64,000 bases of DNA from Favolaschia claudopus (GCA_037176885.1 JAWWNJ010000168.1:62001-126000); one strand, 5' to 3'. Positions 22,575 through 33,445 are shown, numbered from the stretch's first letter. The notes: a model not told the origin generated them from the letters alone. Numbers and translations are program-made.

Positions 22575-23591
22575 ATGTTTACGCATATCTATCCCAAATC
22601 ACGCCCTCCCGTCACAACGCCATCCCCATTCCCCCGCGCGATAATTCAAACCTTGTTGGCAGAACAGGACGTGCAAATCAACGCATACCGTAGGCGACTG
22701 GACCAGATCCACCAGGCGGAAAAGCGTAGGAAGGAGAATCCTGACGAGGACATTGCCACCCTGGTTGACGAGGCAGAGAATCCTTTTCGCGATGCTCAGG
22801 CTGTTGTTGACCTTGAACAAGTATGGAGCGAGTATGAGAGGGAACAACGCGAGCGGGAACGCGCGACCCCGAGTCCAAGTCCGAGCTCATCGTCCGAATC
22901 GTCCGAGAGCCTGCTCTCTGTAGACGACTTCTTGGAGTGGCTGCGCGACGACGAAGACGGGAAAGGCAAGCAAAAGCCAGTTGGGTCTTTGGATCTCGAG
23001 CGACCACTGCCGCCGATTCCCCCTAGTCCGGTTTCGGACGTGCACAGTATTCACGACAACGAGGAGCTGCATCGACTGTTCCCAGATTTCCCGCCGACCT
23101 TGATCACGAAGATCGTGGAACACGAATTCAAGCCCATGGATCTCGCGAAGCTGAACCCCAGACGCCGCGAGGAAAAGTGGGAGAATGGATGCTCGTTCGC
23201 CGATTATCCGTCTATGTATTCGTTGTTGGCGCCGATTGCTTCGTACTTCTGCGTTCTTCAAGCTGGGATGGCCATCAAGTCGGAGAGCGCAGAAGCCACG
23301 AGGGTCGTCGGCCAGAATGGGATGCGCTATATTGCGCACCTTATCGAGTTGGATGTTGCGTTCCAGTGGGGTGCGGTGGTACAATACCACATGCAGTTCC
23401 ACAACGACCGACGTCAGGATATGGTTTACAATGATTATTCAAAGTGGGCGGTTCCGGACGCGAAGCTGGTCAAGGAAGTATTGGAAGGGCGGGAGCGCAC
23501 GGGGCACACTTATGATGTGAAGTTGTATGGGCGAAAAGCAGAACAACGGGTGGTGCTTGCAGAGAGATATAATCTCACCAATATTTCCTGA
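22575..23591 (+). CDS. hypothetical protein, intronless, 338 residues
   Basis: A single uninterrupted frame runs from ATG 22575 to the stop at 23589-23591. The N-terminal third is a charged helix (LLAEQDVQINAYRRRLDQI, WSEYEREQRERERA) followed by a Ser/Pro linker. The C-terminal half looks globular: LFPDFPPTLITKIVEHEF, PSMYSLLAPIASYFCVLQAG, IAHLIELDVAFQWGAVVQYH and NDYSKWAVPDAKLVKEVLEG. It has no signal peptide or membrane segment. The lack of introns contrasts with most neighbours and fits a retrocopied or retroelement-derived gene, but I cannot name a family. It may belong to a lineage-specific Agaricomycete group. Confidence 0.6.
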   Translation: MFTHIYPKSRPPVTTPSPFPRAIIQTLLAEQDVQINAYRRRLDQIHQAEKRRKENPDEDIATLVDEAENPFRDAQAVVDLEQVWSEYEREQRERERATPSPSPSSSSESSESLLSVDDFLEWLRDDEDGKGKQKPVGSLDLERPLPPIPPSPVSDVHSIHDNEELHRLFPDFPPTLITKIVEHEFKPMDLAKLNPRRREEKWENGCSFADYPSMYSLLAPIASYFCVLQAGMAIKSESAEATRVVGQNGMRYIAHLIELDVAFQWGAVVQYHMQFHNDRRQDMVYNDYSKWAVPDAKLVKEVLEGRERTGHTYDVKLYGRKAEQRVVLAERYNLTNIS

Positions 23592-24272
23592 AGTATATTA
23601 TCTATAATTGTATTAATGAACACCGATAAATCGGCGGCGGAATGTATACCTACATAAATTTTGCAGCGGCTCCCCGCAGGTAAAGCAGCCTGCAACCCAG
23701 CGCAGACGTTGCAGACCATGGCGAACTCAGAAGCCGCAATAGTTTTTCCATCTCTTTTCTCAGCAAGGTTCACTGACTTCCCCGAGATAACGCACGGCAG
23801 GTGGCTGGTGTCGACCGCGACGCGTCGAATGATTCAAGTTCATTTGCCAGGTCGAAACCTCAACGAAGGATATCAATGCCTATTCACCGCTTCGTCCTCA
23901 TCTGTATCGTATCAGTACTACATAGAGAAGGAACATAAGACGGAAAGCTACCGCTTCTCGCAAACACTGCGCAAATTTGGCAAATTCATTTTTGCATGCA
24001 TCTCTTGTGACATCGGCGTAAGTTGCGAGGATGCATTTACCATACACAGAGGCCTGCACGGAGCACGTCGCTGTTGAGCGGAAAGCCAGACGCCGCAGCG
24101 GAGTCGTCGCGGCGGGCGCATTCATGGTCGCGGTCCAAGCGAGAATTCTTCATTAAACGTGACGCCCAGACACACAAGCAACCGTGACCGTGACCTGTAA
24201 CGCTACGTAACGCTATTCTTCGCTTGGTCTCTCCCATCCAGAAGCAATCTTGCTCTTATTCAGCATCCCTCG
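23592..24272. other. intergenic stretch, 681 bp
   Basis: No gene was recognised; short frames begin with non-ATG codons. It should contain the promoter of the PAM2-motif gene. Confidence 0.5.
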
Positions 24273-25949
24273 ATGTTCTGCTTCTACGCATTCTTCACGA
24301 TTATGAGCTGGTTTGCGTACCTCGGTGCGACACATCTTGTCAAGAAAGGTGTGGTCGAGCTCATCTCCATCGCTCCTACCGTCCTCTCCTCCGTGTCGGC
24401 AATGCGCCGTGACCTTGTCTCCATCTTCTTTTTCTTCCACCTGCTCATACTTGAGCTCGTCATTGGTGGCTACCTCCTCTTGGTACTCGTCCCCACCAAC
24501 AAGGCAGACGTTGACTCAGCCTCAAGCATGGCCCTCGTTCCTCCCAATGCAGGTCGCGTCACAGGTCATTCTCAGGGCTCCACGTCTGGCACTCATGGCT
24601 CAGTCAACATCCTCTGTTCTCTTGGCGCGAGTTTAGGATACACCGAATCAGATCGCGCTTCTTCAATGCCCGGGGCATATCCAAATACCGTCGACATTTC
24701 GACTGCCATCCCTGGCCTCGACTTGAGGAACCTTGGCTTGACCATCCTCTCTCGCATTGTGGCTCTAGTCACATGGAGTTTCGACTTCTTCAATACTGTT
24801 CACGGCTTATGGGTCGTGCCTTGGGAACAACCGACACTACAACTCTTTGCGTTCCAGGCATCCTTCAAAGGCCCCATAAAGCATACATATTATGCTCCCG
24901 GTTTTGCTCACACCGGCAAGGAGGAGAACACGAACGACAGACTCAACGATGAAGTAAAGAACGAACCTCCAACGCACAATCCCTCCCAAGTCAATCTTCA
25001 TATACTTCTCTGCCTCGAATGGGTCGAATCGACAGCTGTCGAACCTACTGCTTCGGCCGGAGCTACTCTCATCGAGTCCGATTCCTTCCAAGACGACGAA
25101 TTAGATAGGACGCTCGTTGAAGATACTTACTTAAACGTCAAGCGACCAACCTCTGCGCCTCCAATTATGAACGAGATTCATGAGCCAAAATGCTGTATTC
25201 CAGCTGCCGAGTCTCTCCCAACATCGCCTTCCACATCGCTCGAGTCCACTCTGGCCGCAAATATTGTCAACCCGGAAGGTTTTCAGATCACAATCTCAGC
25301 GGAAGCAAGAGTCTCTCATAGCTTGGATGTCAAGCGGTCGAAATTCATTCTCAATGCAGACGCGGCGCCATTCATCCCTGCGCCCAGCGAGTCGTCTAGT
25401 ATAGCCTCCGGGCTCGTCCCTCCCACCAATTCAGCAAACCAGGCACCCTCCCGGAATGAGATCTCAGCAGGAGGAATCTCTAGCTTCATCTTGAACCGCG
25501 GCGTCGCGTCCTTTATTCCCGCTTCCCAGTCTATCGCTCCTGCCGTCCTGCCTAAGGTCGTAGAACCGTCTCACTTCAAAATGAATGCAGACGCCGCACC
25601 TTTCGTTCCACTTCCTTCGTCGAGCGCTCTCGCCCCTCCCAAATCAACCTTCGGCCCCACTTGCCTCCCTCTGTGCCCTCACCGAAACGATCCTCCCAGC
25701 TATTGGTCTCCAGGCGGCACAGTTATCCCAATCACCACGCCAACGCCTTCCCGTGCATCAGACCTTCATGACCCCGACGCATCCACCTCTGCAAATGCAC
25801 CGCCAGATTTCTGGGCGCCTGGTCGCAGCCTAGACGATGCAGCCATCCGTATTATTGTGCCTTCGTCCACTAACCAGGTCAGTGACTATATCGTCCTCAT
25901 CCCAGCTGTATGGCAAATCGCTGACGCCCACATAGAACTCCACGATTAG
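24273..25949 (+). CDS. membrane protein with three PAM2-like motifs (558 residues)
   Basis: The frame is uninterrupted from ATG 24273 to TAG 25947-25949. Two hydrophobic segments lie at about residues 1-20 (FYAFFTIMSWFAYLGA) and 49-73 (VSIFFFFHLLILELVIGGYL). The rest is long, polar and low in structure. Three segments fit the PAM2 consensus LNxxAxxFxP bound by the MLLE domain of poly(A)-binding protein: residues 360-369 (LNADAAPFIP, perfect), 407-416 (LNRGVASFIP, one deviation) and 437-446 (MNADAAPFVP, Leu to Met). Two related boxes, PPSYWSPGG (474-482) and PPDFWAPGR (about 510-518), follow. I know no described family with this layout. By motif, the protein could tether poly(A)-binding protein or mRNAs to a membrane; that is inference. 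A cryptic 3' intron near 25880 cannot be excluded. Confidence 0.7.
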   Translation: MFCFYAFFTIMSWFAYLGATHLVKKGVVELISIAPTVLSSVSAMRRDLVSIFFFFHLLILELVIGGYLLLVLVPTNKADVDSASSMALVPPNAGRVTGHSQGSTSGTHGSVNILCSLGASLGYTESDRASSMPGAYPNTVDISTAIPGLDLRNLGLTILSRIVALVTWSFDFFNTVHGLWVVPWEQPTLQLFAFQASFKGPIKHTYYAPGFAHTGKEENTNDRLNDEVKNEPPTHNPSQVNLHILLCLEWVESTAVEPTASAGATLIESDSFQDDELDRTLVEDTYLNVKRPTSAPPIMNEIHEPKCCIPAAESLPTSPSTSLESTLAANIVNPEGFQITISAEARVSHSLDVKRSKFILNADAAPFIPAPSESSSIASGLVPPTNSANQAPSRNEISAGGISSFILNRGVASFIPASQSIAPAVLPKVVEPSHFKMNADAAPFVPLPSSSALAPPKSTFGPTCLPLCPHRNDPPSYWSPGGTVIPITTPTPSRASDLHDPDASTSANAPPDFWAPGRSLDDAAIRIIVPSSTNQVSDYIVLIPAVWQIADAHIELHD

Positions 25950-26676
25950 TCTTCTCTCCATTGCTTGACTGTATCCATCAACAAAGACGCCTTATAGGTT
26001 CTCTTTACTTCACTCGGCTGACTTTTGAAAATTGATCGCTCAATTATCGCAGTGCTCGAATCTATCACTGTCCTAAAAGGACGGGTAAACTGCTTGCTTG
26101 GTAGGCACTCGCCTCCTCCGTTCGACTGTGGGCCTGACGTTCCCTTCATAGATCCACGAGTTTCTATAATTTAGAGTTTTTTTTCGAGTTTGCTTATGAA
26201 CAATCTTGGGTTTATGGATGGATGTATTTAGTGTCGACAATTCCGCATATGTATTGTCAGAATATTCAATCGAGTTCGTGCTTCACTGGAGGACAGTAAG
26301 ACTGCTACAACAATTCGGAATTCGAAAACGAGCCAAGTTGCAAGATTTGGCCTGGCTTGGCGCCCATTATGATGCGCAAGCTTGCTCTCATACAACGTTG
26401 ACCTCGAAGCTTCACCTTGCATTCATGAAAGCACAAAGAGTGTGGTTCCTGCCAAGCACCATGATCGAAAACGACACCGAAATATCCAATCCGACGCGAA
26501 GAGGGGCAGCAATTTCGCCTTATGAGCTTTAAACCTTAGTCAAGCTTCAGTTCTGGTATCCCCCCGTCCTCACGGTCTTTTCTCCATTTCTTTTGGGATA
26601 TACTGTGGGTTTTTCGCGATTCCGCAAGTGCGGGTACTGGCTAGATTATCTTATTCGGTGACCAGAGTACGGAATC
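25950..26676. other. intergenic stretch, 727 bp
   Basis: This holds the PAM2-gene 3' end and the promoter of the cysteine-rich protein gene. A 108-codon frame at 26206-26532 shows no family resemblance. Confidence 0.5.
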
Positions 26677-29173
26677 ATGCTCAGCAGTCCAAGTCCCGGC
26701 CTCATCTTCTTCGTCACGCATGCTTTCTTCGTCTTCACCGTAAAGATCTCAATATTTCTCGTGTTTCCATTCAGACATATCTTTTGCCTCAGCTCGTTAA
26801 AGCTTTCACCGTAATCCCTCCTTCGACTGACTGCCACTCAAGTTGCGAGACTTGCTCAGGACCTGGCGCTTCACAATGTGTAACCTGCCCCGGTGAAACT
26901 TTCAATAATTATGGCACTTGTGTTAGCGGCTGTCCAACTGGTACCTACACCGTTCCCCCGTCTGGATACTGTAAGCTGTTTGAGACCTCACTTCGGTTGT
27001 GATTAATATTGATTCGCTATTTCCTCTGTAACAGATGACTGCGACCCCTCTTGCTCTACATGTTCCGGACCCTCTTCATATGAATGCACAAATTGTCGCA
27101 GCGGGTTTAGTCTGAGCGCTGGAGAGTGCGAAGTGGTTTGCCAAGCGGGACAATACAAGACTGATCCCACAACATGTGAGCCTTCGTGTTTTTCCAAGAC
27201 GCTTGTCTCATTTTTTGTCACTTTCAAGGTGGCCTATGTGATTCTTCTTGCGCTACTTGCTCCGAAAGTTCAACCTCTTGCTCTTCCTGCGTGTTTGGCT
27301 ATTCGTTAAGCGGAACTGCTTGCAGCCCTTGTACACTAGGAACATATCCAAGTAGTCCCGGAGTTTGCAGTCCTTGCGACTCTTCTTGTGCTACTTGCGG
27401 CAACACGGCCAATCAATGCATCAGCTGCGACCTTGGCTTTCAGCTAAGTGGTTCATCGTGTATTCCCTGTCCTGCAGGCACATACCCTAGTAGCGCCGGT
27501 GTTTGTAGCGCCTGTCCTACTGGGTCTATGTCCAACGGTTCTGGATGCGTGTCTTGTCCTGGGGGAACATACGGTTCCGCTCCTGGTGTTTGTTCTCCTT
27601 GCGACGGCGTCTGCGCTACTTGCAGCGAGTCGGCAACACATTGTACCAGCTGCCCTCAAGGCTTGTTGCTCGGCGGAGATACGTGTACAAACCCATGCAC
27701 GGATGGAAAATATCAGAACTCGAACAACGGTTGTAAGTATCCTCGCCTTGATCTCCCATAGCAAACAGCGTGACCCCATGCGTAGGCTCATTGTGCACAA
27801 GCACTTCTCGGTGTAAAACGTGCTGGCCGAGCAATCCGGCGACATGTTACTCTTGCTTCCCGGATGGCATGTTGACAGCTGGAAAATGTGTCTGTCCAGA
27901 GGGCAGATATTTCTCTGGCTCAGCTTGTGCGTCATTCTGGGATAGAAATATCCTCGCTGTATTCTTTGTCTGCATGAGACTAACACATTTATCTAGGTGC
28001 ACGGTGCAATGCTCGATGCGCGACTTGCAGTGGTTCTAGTGCTTCTGCCTGCCTGACCTGCTATCCCGGAGCAAGTCTCGTGGCGGGAATGTGTTTGTGC
28101 CCCTCGAATAAATATTTCACGGGGTCAGCTTGTAAGCGTCTCTATCTTGGCAGATTTCTGTACATTTATCAGTTCCTCCCCACTATAGGTGAAAGCTGTC
28201 ATCCATCTTGCCGCACATGCTCTGGCCCCGCCACCGATTCATGCTTAACGTGTTACACCGGTGCGAATTTATCAGGCGGAAGATGTACTTGCCCTGAAGG
28301 CTCCTATTTTACGGGGCAGTCTTGTGAGTCAATCTCGCGTTGGCATTCAAGGCACGACTTGAATACCTTTGTACTTGATACAAGTGCATCGTGCGACTCA
28401 TCTTGCAGTACATGCTCGGGTCCCGACGAGAATCTTTGTCTTTCTTGTCGCTGGGATGCCGAGCTGATAGATGGAAAGTGCGTTCAGATGGTTGGGCGGC
28501 GGCGTCGCAATTATATGACAGCCGGATTCTGCGCGTCTTGCGATAGGACCTGCTCTGCTTGTTCTGGTCCAAACTCGGGTGACTGCCTCACCTGCGTTGC
28601 TGGTTTGAAGTTCACCAACTCGGGCCATTGCGTTAACACCTGCCCGGTCGGCACCTTTGCTGAGGGAGATGAATGCCGGGATTGCGATGCCTCCTGTGCT
28701 ACCTGCTCTTCAGCCAGCGAATGCACTTCATGCCCTTCGGGGAGGACACTTTGCAGTGGACAGTGTCTTGTCGGCCCATCTTGTCCCTCTCCTCGACCTG
28801 CACCGCGAGCGGTCAGAAGCGAATGTCCTAGAGGTCTGACAGCGTGCCCCATCCTCGGCAGAGGTTTGGGCTCCTGGGAATGTGTAGATACCCGCAACGA
28901 TCTAGAAAGCTGTCAGTATTCTTCCCGCTCGTTCATACCCTTTGCACTGAACTAAAGAAAACTGATCAATCAGGCGGTGGATGCGTCTATTCCGAGCCGA
29001 ATGACACCAAGGTCGTGGGGCAAGATTGTACAGCACTCCCTGGGGTGTCTGATGTTTCGTGTATTCGGGGCCGTTGTGCGATTCAGAAATGTGGGGCCGG
29101 CTATGATTTGAATGCATCTCGGACACAATGCATCAAACGCACGGACTGGCTCAGTACACCCGGGGGACGATAG
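26677..29173 (+). CDS. secreted furin-like Cys-repeat protein with CPL1-like C-terminal domain
   Basis: Exon 1 (26677-26739) encodes a signal peptide (MLSSPSPGLIFFVTHAFFVF) that continues in exon 2 at 26793. About a dozen Cys-rich repeats follow, of the type CxxxCxTCSGPxxxxCLTC-GAxLxxGxC-CPEGxYFxGxxC (furin-like/growth-factor-receptor repeats). The C-terminus (ACPILGRGLGSWECVDTRND, LESCGGGCVY, GQDCTALPG, CIRGRCAIQKCGAGYDLN) matches the CPL1-like domain of basidiomycete secreted proteins. Introns after YY, TTC, NNGC, SAC, SAC and ESC all cut a codon after its first base (phase 1), mostly a Cys codon; the one after QSC is phase 2. A stretch at 28486-28530 could be a 32-nt intron but is left as coding because the frame stays open. 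The role is probably extracellular or wall-associated. Confidence 0.85.
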
Positions 29174-30237
29174 TTCTTGACCCCATCTTGTTCAACCACT
29201 TTCGAAATACCCTGGCTACTTCTAATTGAATCTTACTGGCTGCTGGGATTATCACTCTTCTGCGCTGGCACCGCAACTTGAAGGCGCCGAGGAGGAAATT
29301 CGTTTAGAAGCTTTATGCGAGTGTCATCTACTCCCCAGATTTCGTCATTGGTGCAAAAAACTGTCGTCAAATGACATGGGATAAGCTTTGGTTGAACAAG
29401 TAGCTCCTTTGTCGTCCTATTCTGAACACCGACTCCAAGACCAAACCTAAATTCACCCAATACATAGGCGCCTTCCTCAATTCCCATGCAGTGCGGCCAT
29501 GAGACCCTCATTACCGGATCGCGTACTCGTTATAACTTTGAGCGACAGTCGTTTCCACGATTGAACTACATATGCCGGTACGCCTAATGCCTATGTTTCC
29601 TAAATTCACGTTCGTTAATGTAGCTAGGCTCGCTGCGAGCACTGGAGGTTGCGACGACGGTGGAGATCATGAAAAGAGACGAAACAGTCACCGATGTTCG
29701 TGTCCTTGTTTTGCCGCATTTTCTTTCCTTTCTTGTCCTGAGATTGAGATCAACGTTTGCGGAACACTTCGATCAATTGATCCCTATTGTTCCAACTATT
29801 TGTGTTCGCCTCCGCGAATTCGGTCTCGGCAAGATCTCCTCAAATGGCTGGATCTCCGGATTTATGCTGATGGCAGCCGCAAATGGAAAGCAACACGGGG
29901 ACCTTTGTTTTCATTGGTTCAAGCCACTGGTTCCGTCACTTGTACAACAATATCCCACATAAGAACAAAATTACAAGTCAGATGTACCTTACGTCCAAGG
30001 AATTTCCCCGCATGCACGGTGTGTATAAAGGGCTTCAAGTGTCCTCACTTTCTAGCCGTACAAAAGCCCATCCTTTCGACCATCTTGACCCCAGACCACC
30101 ACCAAAAATTGTCGCCATCGTGTCTATCGTCTAGCTGAGCGCAAGCCTACGCACCAGCAGGCCAATGTATCACGATCAGGGCCAAAAGTCACGAAAACAG
30201 TCCCCGCTGACATCGTATATACGCAGCGCGGGCAGCC
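29174..30237. other. mostly non-coding stretch, 1.06 kb
   Basis: Apart from the minus-strand frame at 29233-29511, no gene could be built. Frames at 29572-30138 overlap in several phases without a convincing product. Confidence 0.4.
29233..29511 (-). CDS. possible last exon of an unknown minus-strand gene
   Basis: From ATG 29511 to TAA at 29233-29235, a 92-codon frame reads like real protein: SWPHCMGIEEGAYVLGEFRF, LIPCHLTTVFCTNDEIWGVD and LLNEFPPRRLQVAVPAQ. An in-frame stop lies seven codons upstream, so it is either a small gene or an exon preceded by an intron. I could not assemble upstream exons and do not recognise a family. It may be a gene remnant. Confidence 0.3.
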   Translation of the reverse strand: MRVSWPHCMGIEEGAYVLGEFRFGLGVGVQNRTTKELLVQPKLIPCHLTTVFCTNDEIWGVDDTRIKLLNEFPPRRLQVAVPAQKSDNPSSQ

Positions 30238-31375
30238 ATGGCGCATCAGGTCACGTTCCACATTCAATATCCTATGGTGAGAATGTTTTGTTCGCCCGCT
30301 TTGCCCACTTGCCAACATTTTCAACATCGTCCTGTCCATTCCCTACGCATCCTACTCCCTTCAGTCCCCATTTTCGCGCCCAATGCCTCCCCAGCGCTCT
30401 CAAATTCGTCGCTCCAGGCCCCGCCATCTCCCGTAGTACACATCCGCTCCCAACCGCTGTTTTACGGTTTGGCCTTTGAGCCAATTGATCACATTCCAAT
30501 GTCCCCAATTTCCGCAATTTCTGCCACACTGCAAGTCGCATCTCCTGCTCTGCCACCCCAAATGATGGACTCTAATACATCGCGGCCCTACTCGCCCGAT
30601 TGGCATACCTCGCATGGAATTTCTGTGTATGTTCTGATCTTATTTCGATTTTTCGCCAAGTTGTGGCGACTCGAGCTCATTCAATTTCCAGAGCATCGAC
30701 GAACACGGAGAGCATGACGCTCAACAACGATCCGGACGGCGAGTATGAGTCGAATTCGGGTCGGTCAACACCGGATTCGGGGACTGCTTCGCCTCCCATT
30801 GTCATCGAAACCATTCCTTCATGTGTGAAACTCAAGCAACAGCGTGAACGGAAGGTATGTGAGCTGCATCCTACATTTGGTCCATCCACTGGATGACACC
30901 GATCAGCATCGGCGCAGTATCTGCCACAGAGAATTTTTTCGGTCAAGATCTGAGATATCCCTATCCCATTCTACTTACGAGGTCTGCGCAGGCCGGAAAC
31001 GCACCTGAATTCTCACACAAACAGCCGTCGTAAATCATCTGTATCGTCAACGCCACTGACCTTGTCTTGACACTTCATCCAGCATATCCCTGCGGATATC
31101 CGAACTGCCCGGAAACCTTCAGTGAGCCGTCAAACGCGCGGCGTCACTATCGCATGCACATCGAGAAAATGATCTGCCGCGCACATTGCCGAGTTTCCGC
31201 TCAATTTTCAATTCCGCGAGCGAATCGACCTCTGCCGCCGCGGTACCGTGTGCGGTGGGTAGGCAATAGTGCGACCGTGTCCCAGTCGAAGAAGCGTTGG
31301 GGGAAGAAAACAAGTGGGCAGGAGCATGATCAGTGCGAGGAAGAGGCGCCGACTGTGCTGTATGACCATCCATGA
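30238..31375 (+). CDS. C2H2 zinc finger protein, one finger degenerate
   Basis: Exon 1 (from ATG 30238, or a later ATG) is Pro/Ser-rich (LQVASPALPPQMMDSNTSRP). It joins ASTNTESMTLNNDPDGEYES through a phase-2 junction at about 30625/30691. A later exon ends with RPETHLNSHTNS and joins 31083, which encodes a canonical finger, PYPCGYPNCPETFSEPSNAR followed by RHYRMH (C-x4-C-x12-H-x3-H). This is the usual last finger of a basidiomycete two-finger transcription factor family. The first finger reads RSICHREFFRPETHLNSH in the best model. It lacks the first Cys and is three residues short, so either my splice model is wrong there or the finger is decayed. DNA binding is therefore uncertain. The tail is basic and Glu-rich; the stop is at 31373-31375. 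Confidence 0.55.
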
Positions 31376-32022
31376 ACCAGGAAATTTCACCCGCATTGTC
31401 AAAGTCTTCAAGGCGGCTGCAAGGTGCGAGCTCTCCCCAATGACTCCAGAACAATGTCGAATTTGAATGGCAGATACTATACTTGTCGAGTACAAGTAAT
31501 GCTTGTCCTCGACAACGACGTTGCATCCGATCACTCGGAATTTCTTGCCATTCCTCTTCTCCCTTATCCATGACTTCTATTTTGTTATCGATTTGTACTT
31601 GTACTTGTAGCCAGTGTATGTGCATGTTCAAGCATGAGCATATGAACTTCTCCGTGTTGCGGTAACAGCGTCCCACTTGGAGATGGATATTGCCGGCCAC
31701 AGAGGGTGTTCATTGTCAATGAGGAGACGTAGTGTTCTTCGAATGGTGTTGTATTGTCATCAATGACTAACATGCACGATGCGAACCCAGCCTTCGAAAT
31801 ACACGCAGCCGCGGTAGAAATTTACTGGATTTTCTGGACACTCTGTCGTCTCGCCATCTTCATTGTGTAGCAAACCGCATCAGCGCGCAGGCTGCAAGCG
31901 TAGCCAGACAGAGGCGGCGGAGCCGACATGGGAGGCAAGAGCAAGAGACTCTGATCGTCAATCACCGCGCGTGACCTGTTGGCGCAACTCTTCTTCCACT
32001 CATACCACCACCAGCTTGAATA
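31376..32022. other. intergenic stretch, 647 bp
   Basis: A short run of GTACTT repeats lies near 31591-31606. No gene was recognised. The right part should contain the F-box gene promoter. Confidence 0.5.
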
Positions 32023-33318
32023 ATGGCATCCATATCGCACATACAGTCTTTGCCCGTCGAGCTTCTACGGGAGATTTTCGAGTACCGAGTTGAAAAGAAG
32101 GAGGTCTTGGCGGTTTCGCAAGTCTGTTCCAGATGGCGCCAAATTGCTCATAATTCCCCGCGTCTCTGGACCGACACTGTTCGCGTAGACGTGGAAAGAC
32201 TTTTGGACTCCATTTATCTCGACGGACTGAAGATATGGCTGGCTCGTTCGGCACCTCTCCTCATCTCCTTGTCCTGTGTTGCGGGAAGCCATAATCGTTA
32301 TGGGGTCCTTGAACAAATCTTCCACACTTCTTCTCGATGGCGATCCTTGCAGTTTCAACAATCAGAACTCTCCCTCCTCCCCATCTCAGTAATCGCCAAG
32401 CTCGCAGAAACCCCACTAAGCGCCCTTGAGGACCTAGATTTGGGCGGCATCGAAGAAGGGCCGCCCCCAGTCACTATCATCTCCTTCGCCCTCCCTCGCT
32501 TGCGGAGAGTGACAATCTCCCACTACACGCTTATCCTTCATATTCAGCTGCCTTGGGCCCAACTCACTCATCTTACTTTCTCGACCTATCACGGATACGT
32601 TGCCATCAATGTCCTTGCCCAATGTACAAGTCTTGCCGAGGCCACCGTCTATTTCAATACATGGAATGAGCTTGTGCAGCCCGTCCAGCCAATTCAAACG
32701 CTGAGCGAACTACGCAGCTTGACGTTAGGTCCTGACGGCGGGGAAGGGTCTATCTCTCCATTTTTTGACCGTGTATCGGCTCCTGCTTTGGAAAAGTTGG
32801 ACATGGATCTTGCTGAGGTGGACGGTATCATCGAGTGGTCGGAAACATCGTTTACCGCGTTCCAGATGCGGGCGAGCCGCATCACCTACCTCGAACTCAA
32901 CGGATGTTTTCATCTCTCTCCAGAGAACCTGTGTACGGCTCTTCGACATCTACCATGCATCACCGAGTTGAAACTGGGTTACTGCTATGACATCGTTGGC
33001 AACGACTTCATGACCATGTTGGTCAACAAAGATGGTGTAGCGCCTCTAGCTCCCCGACTACACAATCTTGTCCTCAAGAAGGTAGACCGGAATGTGTTTG
33101 CGCCACATCTTTTGGTCGACATGCTTTCCTCGCGATGGTGGACTGAACCTGACGCTTCTGTCCCCCGAGCGATTGCCCGCTGGACACATGTGGAGCTGGA
33201 GATGCGGGGGGATGTGAGCCAGGATTTTACCGAAATAATACACGGTTTGCAGGACCGGGGTCTTCCTCTCAAGTTCTACGCAATTCGTAGTTCCTTCCTT
33301 CCGACTGAAACGCTCTAG
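32023..33318 (+). CDS. F-box protein with LRR-like C-terminal region
   Basis: A single exon of 431 codons starts at ATG 32023. Residues about 8-55 form an F-box (IQSLPVELLREIFEY, VLAVSQVCSRWRQIAHNSPR, LWTDTVRV). The rest has repeated leucine-rich units (LSALEDLDLGG, LPRLRRVTISHY, LSELRSLTLGPDG, APALEKLDMDLAEVD, ITYLELNGCFHLSPENLCTA, LPCITELKLGYCYDIVGNDF). F-box proteins recruit substrates to SCF ubiquitin ligases through Skp1; this family is hugely expanded in mushrooms and targets are unknown. It has no signal peptide. It converges on the next gene with 127 bp between stops. Confidence 0.88.
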   Translation: MASISHIQSLPVELLREIFEYRVEKKEVLAVSQVCSRWRQIAHNSPRLWTDTVRVDVERLLDSIYLDGLKIWLARSAPLLISLSCVAGSHNRYGVLEQIFHTSSRWRSLQFQQSELSLLPISVIAKLAETPLSALEDLDLGGIEEGPPPVTIISFALPRLRRVTISHYTLILHIQLPWAQLTHLTFSTYHGYVAINVLAQCTSLAEATVYFNTWNELVQPVQPIQTLSELRSLTLGPDGGEGSISPFFDRVSAPALEKLDMDLAEVDGIIEWSETSFTAFQMRASRITYLELNGCFHLSPENLCTALRHLPCITELKLGYCYDIVGNDFMTMLVNKDGVAPLAPRLHNLVLKKVDRNVFAPHLLVDMLSSRWWTEPDASVPRAIARWTHVELEMRGDVSQDFTEIIHGLQDRGLPLKFYAIRSSFLPTETL

Positions 33319-33445
33319 CAAAGTCAACTTGTTATACATACAACGAGAAACCCCTCATCCCCCAAGTTCTATACAACAGCACGCATGCACCAATAAATTA
33401 TGTACACGTTTTCATAAATTCCAATTAGCGCAAGCCTGTGCCTGA

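Noticed and set aside
28486..28530. 32-nt intron in the CPL1-like gene
   Set aside because: It is too short and gives the wrong phase; the frame is open without splicing.
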